This document shows positions 53,268 to 62,172 of a stretch of DNA of 64,000 nt, piece by piece (within the stretch, counting starts at the first letter, position 1; every line of letters starts with the position of its first letter). The stretch is from CAYNWT01 sp964485095. GTDB lineage: Bacteria > Planctomycetota > Planctomycetia > Planctomycetales > Planctomycetaceae. Both the position numbers and the translations under genes were made by a program. The notes beneath the pieces were generated by a model. That model did not search any database. It was given only the letters and a program-made list of their open reading frames with translations, and was not told the origin of the DNA. Location of the stretch: the NCBI GenBank assembly GCA_964485095.1, contig CAZAIB010000009.1, positions 29,749 to 93,748 of the forward strand, read 5' to 3'.

Positions 53268-55901
53268 TTAGAAGTTGAGGGCGTATTGGACGATTAGGCC
53301 TGCGAAGACTACTGAGACCATGCTCATGAGTTTGATGAGAATGTTCAGACTTGGACCGCTGGTGTCTTTGAACGGGTCGCCCACAGTGTCACCAACGACG
53401 GTGGCCTTGTGAGCCTCAGTGCCCTTGCCGCCGTGCTTGCCTGATTCGACGTACTTCTTGGCGTTGTCCCATGAACCGCCAGCGTTGGCCATCATGATCG
53501 CCAAAGCGAACCCGCCGGTTAGGCCACCGGCCAACATGCCCATGACTCCGCCGACACCCAGAACGAATCCAACTGCCACGGGTGCAAAGAGAGCCAGAAA
53601 CGCGGGCGCGACCATTTCTCTTTGAGCGGCCGCCGTACTAATCGCGACGCAACTTGCGTATTCCGGTTCGGCCTCCCCTTCCATGATGCCTTTAATCTCA
53701 CGGAACTGCCTGCGCACTTCTTCTACCATTGCCCCGGCCGCGCGGCCGACCGCTTTCATGGTCATCGCACAGAACACGAAGGCTAACATGACGCCGATAA
53801 ACATCCCGACCAGAACTTTCGGGTTCATTAACGAGAAGTCGTAATAGCGGCTGTAGTCGGGCATCGTCGCGTCCAGGTTACGGACGGCTTTATTTTGTTC
53901 GACAAGAGTCGTCAGGCTCATGCCTTCAACCGTTTCGCCGACTGCCTTCTCGTTGAACGTATTCAGAAGCGAATCTTCGCGGTTGCCCTGGGGGAACAGC
54001 AGGTACGTCACGTGACCCAGTCTACCACCTTCGTTCACTGCCATTGCTGAGGGGCTGAGCTTCACGACAGTCGCGTCATCCATGTCATTTGAAAGCACGA
54101 TTGCTGCTTGCTTGTCACCCCAGCGTTCAAAGCCGACTCGTACTTCTTCCAGATACGCTGCCATCAAAGCCAGCGCTGTTAGAGCCGCAGAACCGATGGC
54201 AAAGCCCTTACCGGTTGCAGCTGTTGTGTTTCCAAGACTGTCCAGAGCATCGGTTCGTTCGCGAACCTTCGGATCCTGACCACTCATCTCAGCATTACCG
54301 CCGGCGTTGTCAGCAATCGGTCCGTATGCGTCTGTCGCCAGAGTAATCCCCAGCGTGCTTAGCATTCCCACGGCTGCGATGGCGACGCCATAAAGTCCCA
54401 TCGCGAAAAGTTGTGGGTCGTTGAATGAGAAGCCTGTGCAGGATCCGAATGCCAGGATAATTGCCGCTCCGACGACCATGACTGGAACCGAAACGCTGTA
54501 AAAACCTTCTGCCAGTCCGGCAATGATGACTGTCGCCGGACCCGTCGCAGCCTGGTCGGCGATACGTCGTGTTGGAGCGAACTCTTCGCTGGTCGAGTAC
54601 TCAGTCCACTTACCAATAATCCAACCGGCAACCAGACCGGTAAGAATCGCAAAGAACACACCAAACAGTGCCGATCCGTGCGGCAATCCGGATGCGGCCA
54701 GGCCTTCAACGCCGCCTGAAGGAATAACCAAAATCAGCCAGACCAGAAGCAACGAAAGCACACCCACTAAAATCGCACTACCATCAATTCCGCGTGCCAA
54801 CGCCTTAAGCAGGTTCCTTTGAGTCGCACCTTCTTCGGCTTTGACCAGGTGAATTCCGCCAATAGAAACAGCAATGCCCACGCCAGCCAAAACCATTGGC
54901 AGCAGCAGCATCATGTACTGCATCTGTTCGAAACCGCGGAACGCAGCCACACCCAGCGCGGCACTCGCAAGAATAGAACCGCAGTATGATTCGTAGAGGT
55001 CGGCACCCATGCCAGCCACGTCGCCCACGTTGTCGCCCACGTTGTCAGCGATCGTCGCCGGGTTACGCGGATCGTCTTCGGGGATACCGGCTTCAACTTT
55101 ACCAACCAGGTCGGCTCCAACATCCGCCGCCTTGGTGAAAATACCACCACCGACGCGAGCGAACAGAGCCTGACAGCTGGCTCCCATTCCAAAGCACAGC
55201 ATCGTCACAGTGATCTCAGCCAGGTCCATGCTCTTCGCAGGACTAATCATTGGCAGCAGCCAGTTAAGAACCGCAAACCACAGGCAGATGTCCAACAGAC
55301 CCAGGCCAACAACAACCAGGCCCATCACGGCACCCGATTTGAACGCAACCTGCAAGCCATCGTTAAGCGATGTCTTGGCGCCCTGCGCGGTTCGAGAACT
55401 TGCCAGCGTGGCGGTCTTCATTCCAAACCAACCGGCCAGACCGGAAAACAGTCCACCAGTCACGAACGCGAATGGAACCCAGTTGGACTGAGCCTTAAAC
55501 ACGTAGGCGAAGATTGTCAGCGTGATCGAAGTCACAACAAAGAAAATCGAAACGACTTTGTACTGCCGATTCAAATAAGCGCGGGCACCTTCACGGACGT
55601 TCTCCGCGATGTAGACCATCTTTTCATCGCCTTCATCCTGAGCGACAACCCAGCTGAAGAATTTCCACGCAAAGAACAACGCAGCCAACGCTCCAGACAA
55701 AGCGACCAACCACAGGAAGATCACCATGAAGTCTGTGGAGTGAACCATTTCGGCGGCTGGTGTTTCAACGGTTTCCGTGGGCGCGGCTGGCTCGGAGTTA
55801 TCCTGAGCGAACACGGGCGCCGCGCTGGCAACCATTGCCATCACGATTAGAAAACAAACTGACCAGCGCGAGGCTGTTTGGGTCAGGGAGTTTAACTTCA
55901 T
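53268..55901 (-). CDS. hppA: Membrane-bound pyrophosphatase, K+-dependent type
   Basis: About 877 aa. I chose ATG 55901 (signal-like MKLNSLTQTASRW, then a hydrophobic stretch to VFAQ); the longest frame uses GTG 55967. The core has about 16 helices. Substrate motifs include DVGADLVGK, EDDPRNPATIADNVGDN, DAYGPIADNAGGNAEM and GDTVGDPFKDTSGP. It hydrolyses PPi to pump H+ or Na+ across the membrane. In GNTTAATGKG the residue after GNTT is Ala; the Ala form marks K+-requiring enzymes and Lys marks the K+-independent form. H+ versus Na+ cannot be told safely. The protein is longer than the usual ~700-800 aa because of the exported N-terminus and a loop insertion (NREDSLLNTFNEKAVGE). Confidence 0.94.
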   Translation of the reverse strand: MKLNSLTQTASRWSVCFLIVMAMVASAAPVFAQDNSEPAAPTETVETPAAEMVHSTDFMVIFLWLVALSGALAALFFAWKFFSWVVAQDEGDEKMVYIAENVREGARAYLNRQYKVVSIFFVVTSITLTIFAYVFKAQSNWVPFAFVTGGLFSGLAGWFGMKTATLASSRTAQGAKTSLNDGLQVAFKSGAVMGLVVVGLGLLDICLWFAVLNWLLPMISPAKSMDLAEITVTMLCFGMGASCQALFARVGGGIFTKAADVGADLVGKVEAGIPEDDPRNPATIADNVGDNVGDVAGMGADLYESYCGSILASAALGVAAFRGFEQMQYMMLLLPMVLAGVGIAVSIGGIHLVKAEEGATQRNLLKALARGIDGSAILVGVLSLLLVWLILVIPSGGVEGLAASGLPHGSALFGVFFAILTGLVAGWIIGKWTEYSTSEEFAPTRRIADQAATGPATVIIAGLAEGFYSVSVPVMVVGAAIILAFGSCTGFSFNDPQLFAMGLYGVAIAAVGMLSTLGITLATDAYGPIADNAGGNAEMSGQDPKVRERTDALDSLGNTTAATGKGFAIGSAALTALALMAAYLEEVRVGFERWGDKQAAIVLSNDMDDATVVKLSPSAMAVNEGGRLGHVTYLLFPQGNREDSLLNTFNEKAVGETVEGMSLTTLVEQNKAVRNLDATMPDYSRYYDFSLMNPKVLVGMFIGVMLAFVFCAMTMKAVGRAAGAMVEEVRRQFREIKGIMEGEAEPEYASCVAISTAAAQREMVAPAFLALFAPVAVGFVLGVGGVMGMLAGGLTGGFALAIMMANAGGSWDNAKKYVESGKHGGKGTEAHKATVVGDTVGDPFKDTSGPSLNILIKLMSMVSVVFAGLIVQYALNF

Positions 55902-55986
55902 GGTTTGCTCACGTTTCGTTGTCTGTCTCAGCAGGTACATCAGGCGAACACACGGCGGAAATTCCACGTGGTTCGACGAGGGAAGT

Positions 55987-56009
55987 GACAGCCATCAGAA
56001 CTGGCTGTC
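55987..56009. promoter_or_regulatory. Perfect inverted repeat upstream of hppA
   Basis: GACAGCCA (55987-55994) and TGGCTGTC (56002-56009) form a perfect 8-bp inverted repeat with a 7-base loop, 86 bp before the hppA start. It could be an operator or a leader hairpin. The rest of the 364-bp divergent region (55902-56265) has a TATAAA at about 56218 near the C1-pathway gene, and no ORF. Confidence 0.45.
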
Positions 56010-56265
56010 GTTGAGGCGCGATCCACATCCGCGCGCGCTTGTCGCATTCGTTAAGATGATTCGGAAATTGGTGGCTAAGAGCCATCCTGCCAATCAATGC
56101 GAAGTGAAAGCGACGTCAATATGCTGCCTCGCCGGAGCGCGGCGACGAATCAGAAAAATTGCCTGATTCACTGTATCGCGCGAGTGTAGTGGTGGCTCTC
56201 TTTTATTGTCAACAACTTATAAACACGATCTTCACAATTCCTGGTTCAACCTCAGCGAGACTCTC

Positions 56266-57297
56266 GTGAACATCATCGGACTCGATATCGGCGGAGCCAA
56301 CATCAAGGCTGCCAACACGCTTGGAAAGGCCGCTTCCTGTGCGTTCTCTATCTGGCAGGAACCACAGAACCTGGCGACGAAACTACGAGAACTAATCGCA
56401 GGTTTGGACGAACCAAAAGCGTTCGCTGTCACCATGACGGCTGAGCTGGCTGACTGTTTTGAGACCAAAAGCCAAGGCGTCAGCCACATTTTGGAACACG
56501 TTCTCAGTGTCGCCGACGGCAAACCTGTGTTCGTGTGGCAGACCGGTGCTGAGTTCATCAGTCCCGAAATCGCCTGTGAGATCCCCCACCTAGTCGCCGC
56601 GGCCAACTGGCACGCTTTGGCAACATGGGTTGGACGCGTGGTTCCGGCCGGGCCGGCTCTATTGCTGGACATCGGCACCTCAACAACGGACATCATTCCA
56701 CTCCTGGACGGTTCGCCCATCGCAACCGGAATGACAGACGTCGAACGCCTGCTGGTCGGCGAACTGCTTTACACAGGCGTTCGCCGAACACCGGTGTTCT
56801 CAATGGCTCATTCCATCCCGATCCGCGGCGCTCATTGCCCGATGGCAGCAGAACTGTTCGCCACCACTTTGGACGTGAACCTACTACTGGGACTGACTGA
56901 CGAACGACCTGATGACACCGACACCGCCAACGGACGACCCGCCACAAAAACCTGCGCGGCCGACCGACTGGCGCGCATGTTGTGCTGCGATCGAACAGAA
57001 CTCACCGCCGCCGAAATCACGGATATGGCAGACTTCCTGCACGATGTTCAGAAGCAACGCATCCGCGGCTGTATCGACAAGGTTCGCAGCCGACTGCCGG
57101 AACCGGCCTCACCGCCGCACGTCTTGATTTCCGGCAGCGGTAGTTTTCTGGGCAAACTGATCGTCAGCGAACACAGCGTCTTAAAGAACGCACAAGTCAC
57201 AGTTCTCAACGAAATCTACGACTCCGCCACAGCCGAAGCCGCCTGCGCCGTTGCCGTCGCGCGGCTAGCCGCCGAACGCGCCGTCATGCCGTTGTGA
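56266..57297 (+). CDS. Hydantoinase/oxoprolinase-like protein of the tetrahydromethanopterin C1 pathway (MfnF-like)
   Basis: 343 aa from GTG 56266; the longer frame starts at TTG 56206, and I prefer GTG because it sits at the conserved NIIGLDIGGANIKAA. This is an actin-like ATPase fold: GLDIGGANIKAA (phosphate 1), LLLDIGTSTTDIIPLLDG (phosphate 2), and LISGSGSFLGKLI (adenosine region). Proteins of this family, TIGR 'H4MPT-linked C1 transfer pathway protein', couple a furan amine to tyramine-glutamate in methanofuran synthesis (MfnF) in archaea and are found with fhc/mch/orf genes in methylotrophs and planctomycetes. fhcA lies 5 kb away. Both fit formaldehyde/formate handling by tetrahydromethanopterin and methanofuran-like cofactors. 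Confidence 0.85.
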   Translation: MNIIGLDIGGANIKAANTLGKAASCAFSIWQEPQNLATKLRELIAGLDEPKAFAVTMTAELADCFETKSQGVSHILEHVLSVADGKPVFVWQTGAEFISPEIACEIPHLVAAANWHALATWVGRVVPAGPALLLDIGTSTTDIIPLLDGSPIATGMTDVERLLVGELLYTGVRRTPVFSMAHSIPIRGAHCPMAAELFATTLDVNLLLGLTDERPDDTDTANGRPATKTCAADRLARMLCCDRTELTAAEITDMADFLHDVQKQRIRGCIDKVRSRLPEPASPPHVLISGSGSFLGKLIVSEHSVLKNAQVTVLNEIYDSATAEAACAVAVARLAAERAVMPL

Positions 57298-57422
57298 CCC
57301 AAGAACCCACGGCGCTAAGCCGCAAATAATGGCGCGTCATTGACTGTTGGTGTCATCTACCGTATTCAGAATGAACCATTCCGCTTCCTTCACCGGGTTA
57401 ACCCACTTCGCAGGACAGTACT

Positions 57423-58922
57423 ATGACGCTGATAACTTGCCTCACCGTGACTTCACTTTGTCTGCCACTGGGTCCGCCGCAGGAACCAGCGAAGACAACG
57501 GAACCCGAAGCGAAGCCTTCGCCGATGGTTCAGAAAATCATCGAAATAGGCAAGTCGGAGAATAAGGTCCAGGAACACCTGGACTATCTGACCAACCGCA
57601 TCGGCCCCCGACTGACCGGTTCGGAAGGTTTGCAGGCTGGCTGCGACTGGGCTCGAGACAAGTTCGAATCCATGGGCCTTAAGAGCCGTCTGGAAAAGTG
57701 GGGCGAGTTCCCCGTTGGGTTCGAACGCGGACCATCTTACGGCCGCATGGTCTCACCAAAGAAGCTGAGGCTGGACTTCGGAACCAACGCCTGGACCGCA
57801 GGGACCAAGGGTCGCGTTGTGGCCGAGGTTGTCATGGCTCCGAAAACGATGGAACAGCTTGAGGAGATGCGGGAGTCCATTGAAGGCAACTACGTGCTGA
57901 TCGAACGGCCAACCTTTCGCGGTCGCCGCCGCCGAAGGAACCCGCCGCGAGCAGCACAGGATGACGACAAGAAAGCAGACGACGACAAAGAAAAGAAACC
58001 CGCACCCGTTCGGCTAAACCGCGAACAACGTGAGCAACTCTCTGACGCGATCAAAGCGTGCAAACCAGCCGGGCTGATTTCCAGCACCAGCGATGGACGG
58101 ATCCTGACAAGTGGCAGCTACAAAGTCGAAATGGACAAGTTGCCCACCATCCCGCGAATCACGGTTTTGAAAGAACAGTTCGAAGACATCAAAAAGCAAG
58201 TTGAAGCGGGAGAAGAGGTCGAACTCGAATTCGACATCCGCAACCACTTCCGCAAAGGTCCGATTCCGCTTTACAACGTGATCGCCGATATCCCCGGCAC
58301 AGAAAAGCCGGACGAGTATGTCATCGTGGGCGGTCACATTGATTCGTGGGATGGAGCAACCGGCGCGACAGACAACGCGGCCGGCTGTGCTACAACCATC
58401 GAAGCCGCTCGCCTTCTCATGGAAGCCGGAGTGAAACCGCGGCGGACCATTCGGTTCATGCTGTGGTCGGGTGAAGAACAGGGCTTGCTGGGTTCAAAAG
58501 CGTTTGTCGAAAAGCACAAGGACGACATTTACAAAAACGTCTCAGCCGTTTTTGTTCACGACGGTGGAACCAACTTCGTCGCCGGTGTTCGCTGCACAGA
58601 AGCAATGAAGGCTGACTTCGAATCCGTGTTCTCCGGTGTTCGAAAACTCAACCCCAGCATGCCGTTCGACATCGCAGTCGTTGACAAAATGCGCCCCCAA
58701 GGCGGCAGTGACCATCGCCCCTTCATCCGCGCCGGCGTACCCGGCTTCTTCTGGATGCAAAAAGGCCGAGCGACCTACCGGACAACGCACCACACTCAGT
58801 ACGACACCTACGAATCCATCGTGCCGGAGTACCAGGAACACTCATCAATCATGATCGCCATCGGAGCACTGGGCGTCGCTAACCTGGACGAACTACTACC
58901 CCGCGACGGCATCGTAAACTAA
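57423..58922 (+). CDS. M28-family zinc aminopeptidase
   Basis: 499 aa. A short hydrophobic N-terminus (MTLITCLTVTSLCLPLG) may be a signal. The peptidase-associated insert (about 120-240) includes an Arg- and Lys/Asp-rich stretch (FRGRRRRRNPP, DDDKKADDDKEKK). The catalytic domain begins YNVIADIPGTEKPDEYVIVGGHIDSWD. Zinc ligands are His305 in HIDSWD, Asp in GATDNAAG (about 317), Glu in SGEEQGLLGS (about 352, with the general base Glu), Asp near VHDGG, and His in YRTTHHTQYDT. The family releases N-terminal residues from peptides. It is followed by the stem-loop repeat and the RDD gene. Confidence 0.93.
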   Translation: MTLITCLTVTSLCLPLGPPQEPAKTTEPEAKPSPMVQKIIEIGKSENKVQEHLDYLTNRIGPRLTGSEGLQAGCDWARDKFESMGLKSRLEKWGEFPVGFERGPSYGRMVSPKKLRLDFGTNAWTAGTKGRVVAEVVMAPKTMEQLEEMRESIEGNYVLIERPTFRGRRRRRNPPRAAQDDDKKADDDKEKKPAPVRLNREQREQLSDAIKACKPAGLISSTSDGRILTSGSYKVEMDKLPTIPRITVLKEQFEDIKKQVEAGEEVELEFDIRNHFRKGPIPLYNVIADIPGTEKPDEYVIVGGHIDSWDGATGATDNAAGCATTIEAARLLMEAGVKPRRTIRFMLWSGEEQGLLGSKAFVEKHKDDIYKNVSAVFVHDGGTNFVAGVRCTEAMKADFESVFSGVRKLNPSMPFDIAVVDKMRPQGGSDHRPFIRAGVPGFFWMQKGRATYRTTHHTQYDTYESIVPEYQEHSSIMIAIGALGVANLDELLPRDGIVN

Positions 58923-58931
58923 GCCCGTCCT

Positions 58932-58972
58932 CTTCAGAAATGTAGCCGACTCAGGCCCCTGAGTCGGCTGCG
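58932..58972 (+). terminator. Stem-loop after M28 peptidase (shared repeat)
   Basis: TCAGAAATGTAGCCG is followed by ACTCAGGCCCCTGAGTCGGCT, a 12-bp stem (AGCCGACTCAGG/CCTGAGTCGGCT) with a tiny loop. It begins 11 bp after the stop. It shares lead and design with the element after valS and lacks a T tract. Confidence 0.55.
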
Positions 58973-58986
58973 TCCAAAGGACACCG

Positions 58987-59751
58987 ATGGTAGTTGAGAA
59001 CGCAGAACAAGGCGGCGAGTTCGACGTGCCGCAACTATTAATGCGACGGAAGACAAAGCACCTCGGCCGACGAGTTGCCGCGCAGCTTATTGACCTCATG
59101 CTGATCGCCATCGCAGGAAACTTACTCACCGTTGCCTTCGGAGACGCTGTCGGCTGGCTTGTCCTTCCGGCTCTGATTCTGTACTTCACTCTGTTCGAAG
59201 CCGGATCAGGACAAACACCAGGCAAGCGTGCGATGGGCCTGCGGGTTGTGAACGCCAAAGGAGCCCTCCCTTCGACCGGTAGTGCGCTGGCGCGAAATGT
59301 AATCCGCCCTCTTGAGGGATTCGGGCTAATCGGCATCATCATGGTTGGCGGTACTCAGAAGGGCCAACGTTTTGGAGATCTTCTAGCAGCAACCTACGTC
59401 ATCCAGACCGAGGAGCTTCAGAACCTGGCAGCTGCGAAGTCGCAAATCGTCACGAACCAAACTGAGCAGTCTCGCCAGATAATCCTAATCACTTCCAGTG
59501 GGTTGGAGTTGGCAAAAACGCTGATCGCCAGCGCTTTCAAACCAGACGATACCGGACTCTCAATCATCACGGACCCCAGTCTGCAAAGTGGCCTGGCTGT
59601 ACAACTTGACTACATCGATGAAGCCGATGACTCATGGCATCACACAACAGATGGCGTAACCGTCTCGGTACCTCGAGAGCTTGCTGATCTATGCGCAGGA
59701 CTTCAGATTTCTGCTCACGATGGCAAGCTGATTGTGGATGAGGCGGAATAG
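58987..59751 (+). CDS. RDD-family membrane protein
   Basis: 254 aa. The RDD domain (residues ~24-140) has KHLGRRVAAQLIDLMLIAI (Arg and Asp of the name), FTLFEAGSGQTPGKRAMGL, RVVNAKG and ARNVIRPLEGF. ALQRFGDLLAATYVI-type ending (QRFGDLLAATYV) also matches. Three helices are likely. After residue ~150 a soluble domain of ~100 aa follows that I do not recognise (LVKTLIASAFKP-like KTLIASAFKPDDTGL). RDD proteins may be transporters or channels. ATG 58987 lies 14 bp after the stem-loop. Confidence 0.85.
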   Translation: MVVENAEQGGEFDVPQLLMRRKTKHLGRRVAAQLIDLMLIAIAGNLLTVAFGDAVGWLVLPALILYFTLFEAGSGQTPGKRAMGLRVVNAKGALPSTGSALARNVIRPLEGFGLIGIIMVGGTQKGQRFGDLLAATYVIQTEELQNLAAAKSQIVTNQTEQSRQIILITSSGLELAKTLIASAFKPDDTGLSIITDPSLQSGLAVQLDYIDEADDSWHHTTDGVTVSVPRELADLCAGLQISAHDGKLIVDEAE

Positions 59752-59758
59752 CGGCAAC

Positions 59759-60160
59759 CTACTCCGAACAGAACTCAATCACGTGTCCATCGGGGTCGTG
59801 CACGAACACCTGTACGGCTCCGTCGGGACGATGCTTGGCGTCGCAAACCATCGGCACCTTGTGTTCTTTTAGAACCTTAGCCACCGCAGCCGCGTCATCG
59901 ACCCGAAACGCCATGTGCTGCGCGCGAGTGCTGGTTCGAGTGACCCCGTCGGGATAGCCGGCCGGCCCCGATTCGTCGTGTTCGCCAATTAGGTGCAGCA
60001 ATGTTGTCCCGCACTTAAACCACAGCCCCGGGAAATTGAACGCCGGCCGGGGCACTTCTTCCATACCAATCAGCCCGACGTAGAAGTCTCGACTTGCATC
60101 AAGATCTTTCACCACAAACGTCACATGGTCGATATCGCGAACCTGAATCGGAGATGGCAT
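59759..60160 (-). CDS. VOC-superfamily (glyoxalase-like) protein
   Basis: 133 aa. DIDHVTFVVKDLDASRDFYVGLIGMEEVPR is the N-terminal βαβββ half. LHLIGEHDES and HMAFRVDDAAAVAKVLKEH form the second half, and VQVFVHDPDGHVIEFC is the C-terminal DPDGxxIE motif. Metal-ligand positions are His11 (DHV), a His in LLHLI, His in QHMAFRV and Glu in VIEFCSE. These proteins include lactoylglutathione lyases and dioxygenases; the substrate cannot be told. It converges with the RDD gene at 8 bp. Confidence 0.88.
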   Translation of the reverse strand: MPSPIQVRDIDHVTFVVKDLDASRDFYVGLIGMEEVPRPAFNFPGLWFKCGTTLLHLIGEHDESGPAGYPDGVTRTSTRAQHMAFRVDDAAAVAKVLKEHKVPMVCDAKHRPDGAVQVFVHDPDGHVIEFCSE

Positions 60161-60221
60161 TGAAGATAAATCCCTGGTCCGAATAGGAGTGGTTGGGATA
60201 GAAGAACCGATGGAACACGGC

Positions 60222-60331
60222 AGACAATCAGGGCCTCGTGGCCTCGTCCACTACAGCCCGGCACAGCTAAGCGAGCCTGCACTTCATCCTTGGAGATTCC
60301 TTGTTGGATATTGGATATTCCCAACACCCCG
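60222..60331 (+). repeat. Composite dispersed repeat, partial copy
   Basis: CCTCGTCCACTACA at 60241-60254 matches the stem arm of copy 1. CTTCATCCTTGGAGATTCC, followed by TTGTTGGATATTGGATATTC, matches the end block of the long copies. The AACGTTCCGTTGG start block is missing. It lies between the DUF1805 stop and the VOC start. Confidence 0.65.
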
Positions 60332-60340
60332 CTGGCTCAA

Positions 60341-60685
60341 CTATTCCTTGTCTTTCCCAGCCTTCAGCATTATCTCAACCGCCTCGCGTCCAGTCATCCC
60401 AATCTTGATACCCAGTTCCTCCGCTTGCGGAGTCAACCCGGCGATCTCAGCATCGTATAGGTCTTCTGGTTCGACCAACGGTTTTTCTACCGTGCCTTTG
60501 GCAACAGCGACAACCTGGTCAAACTCAGCCGGAGTCTTCAGGTCGTAAATTCCACAACCAACCAAACCAACGGGGGTCAAAATAGAACAGTACTGACCGC
60601 GAGCCCAACGTGTGCTCACACCGAGTGCTGATCCGTTTTCAAACTCCAGCGGACGCTGAGTGACCTGTGGTGACAAACTATCCAT
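60341..60685 (-). CDS. DUF1805 (YunC-like) protein
   Basis: 114 aa. GQYCSILTPVGLVGCGIYDL and FDQVVAVAKGTVEKPLVEPEDLYDAEIAGLTPQAEELGI match the DUF1805 pattern, with KIGMTGREAVEIML at the end. Length is near the family norm (~100). The role is unknown; the family is found in Bacillus (YunC) and in archaea. It starts 60 bp downstream of mqnE. Confidence 0.85.
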   Translation of the reverse strand: MDSLSPQVTQRPLEFENGSALGVSTRWARGQYCSILTPVGLVGCGIYDLKTPAEFDQVVAVAKGTVEKPLVEPEDLYDAEIAGLTPQAEELGIKIGMTGREAVEIMLKAGKDKE

Positions 60686-60745
60686 CGTACTTCCCCGATA
60701 AGCAAAAGCGGAACGCCAGGCCGGCCAGTAGCGCCGTGCCTGCAG

Positions 60746-61879
60746 CTAAGATGCGACTTCAGTCAGAACCGGAGCACCAATGCTCCAGCGTTCTCCATCC
60801 CGCATCACTTGTCGATACAGTGTATCGCGTTCGACAGGTTCTCGCCCGGCTTCTCTGATAAGCGTGTGAAGTTGTTCCACAGTCAGGCCTTGCGGCGTTT
60901 GAGCCCCCGCGTCGTGGTAGATAATTTCGTGTACCACGGTACCGTCGATGTCGTCGGCTCCAAAACCCAACGCCACCTGAGCAATCTTTTCGCCCAGCAT
61001 GATCCAGTACGCTTTGATGTGCTGAAAGTTGTCCAGCATCAATCTTGAGATGGCAATCATCTTCAGGTCCATCATTCCCGTTGGCTTTTTAATGTCATCC
61101 ATGCCGGTGTTCTCAGGATGGAACGCCAACGGAATGCACGTCTGGAAGCCGCCAGTCTCATCCTGCAAATCGCGCAGGCGAATCAGGTGATCGATGCGAT
61201 GCTTTGCTTCTTCAACATGGCCGTACAACATCGTCGCGTTGGTTCGCAGGCCCAACCTGTGAGCCGCCCGGTGCGTTTCGAACCAAACTGCTGAGTCCGC
61301 TTTGTGTTCGCAAATCTGCTTGCGAACTTCCTCATCAAAGATCTCAGCACCACCGCCCGGCATGCTGCCCAAGCCGGCTTCGACCATTTGTTCCAGAACC
61401 CATTCGATTGGTTTCTTCGTGATGAAGCTGAACCACTGAATTTCAACCGGCGTCCACGCTTTGATGTGCAGTTCCGGCCACGCTTCGTGAATAACTTTGA
61501 CGACGTTCAGATACCAGTCGAACTTCTTCTTGTGGTGCAAGCCGCCCACCACATGGATTTCCGTCGCGCCCGCTCGCCGAGCTTCCTCAACACGCTCGCG
61601 AATCATGTCGTCGGTAAACGTGTAAGCCTTCTCGTCTTTCAAGTCGGCTCGAAACGCACAAAACTTGCACCGATAAACACAGACGTTGGTCGGGTTCAAA
61701 TGGATGTTGGTGTTATAGAACGCCAGGTTCCCGTTCTTCCGCTCACGAACCACATTCGCCAGCTCACCCAACGTCAGGATGTCGACTTCGTTCTCAAGAA
61801 ACATTCCGTCGTCAAACGTTAGCCGTTCACCAGAACGAACCTTGCCCGTGATACTCTGAAGCGTCGGTTTATCAGCCAT
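60746..61879 (-). CDS. mqnE: Aminofutalosine synthase MqnE
   Basis: 377 aa radical SAM enzyme of the futalosine route to menaquinone. It joins a SAM-derived adenosyl radical to 3-[(1-carboxyvinyl)oxy]benzoate to give aminofutalosine. NPTNVCVYRCKFCAF has Cys67, Cys71 and Cys74 (CxxxCxxC). IHVVGGLHHKKKFDWYL, AWTPVEIQWFS and SMPGGGAEIFDEEVR are typical. HRIDHLIRLRDLQDETGGFQTCIPLAF and VHEIIYHDAG further support MqnE rather than MqnC. ATG 61879. The prenyltransferase at 7.3 kb may serve the same pathway. Confidence 0.95.
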   Translation of the reverse strand: MADKPTLQSITGKVRSGERLTFDDGMFLENEVDILTLGELANVVRERKNGNLAFYNTNIHLNPTNVCVYRCKFCAFRADLKDEKAYTFTDDMIRERVEEARRAGATEIHVVGGLHHKKKFDWYLNVVKVIHEAWPELHIKAWTPVEIQWFSFITKKPIEWVLEQMVEAGLGSMPGGGAEIFDEEVRKQICEHKADSAVWFETHRAAHRLGLRTNATMLYGHVEEAKHRIDHLIRLRDLQDETGGFQTCIPLAFHPENTGMDDIKKPTGMMDLKMIAISRLMLDNFQHIKAYWIMLGEKIAQVALGFGADDIDGTVVHEIIYHDAGAQTPQGLTVEQLHTLIREAGREPVERDTLYRQVMRDGERWSIGAPVLTEVAS

Positions 61880-61937
61880 TTTTTCGCGTTTCTTCCAAAG
61901 ATCCTCACCAGATCATAAGAACCGCACTACCCCCTCG

Positions 61938-62166
61938 CCACTTAACCAACGTTTCGTTGGATCGGTATCCGGTGGGGTGAGTGGATAGCGTAGGTGGCTG
62001 CATCTCCGGTTGGACGGTCTGTGGGCGATTGGGCGTGGGACCGGACTCGGAGAGTCCGGCGACTTTACTTCATCCTTCGAAATTCCTTGTTCGACATTCT
62101 GCGGTTCCCCACGTCCGACCGCGCACCACTTCTTCCTTGGAATTCCTTGTTGGATATTGGACATTC
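61938..62166 (+). repeat. Composite dispersed repeat, long copy 2
   Basis: Blocks in order: AACCAACGTTTCGTTGGATC, GGTATCCGGTGGGGTG, ATCTCCGGTTGGACGG, a variable core with CGGACTCGGAGAGTCCG (a stem), then CTTCATCCTTCGAAATTCC, CGACATTCTGCGGTTCC, and TTGTTGGATATTGGACATTC. This matches the reverse complement of 52978-53267. It lies between the mqnE start and the fhcA stop and ends a few bases before the latter. Confidence 0.75.
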
Positions 62167-62172
62167 GCCCCT

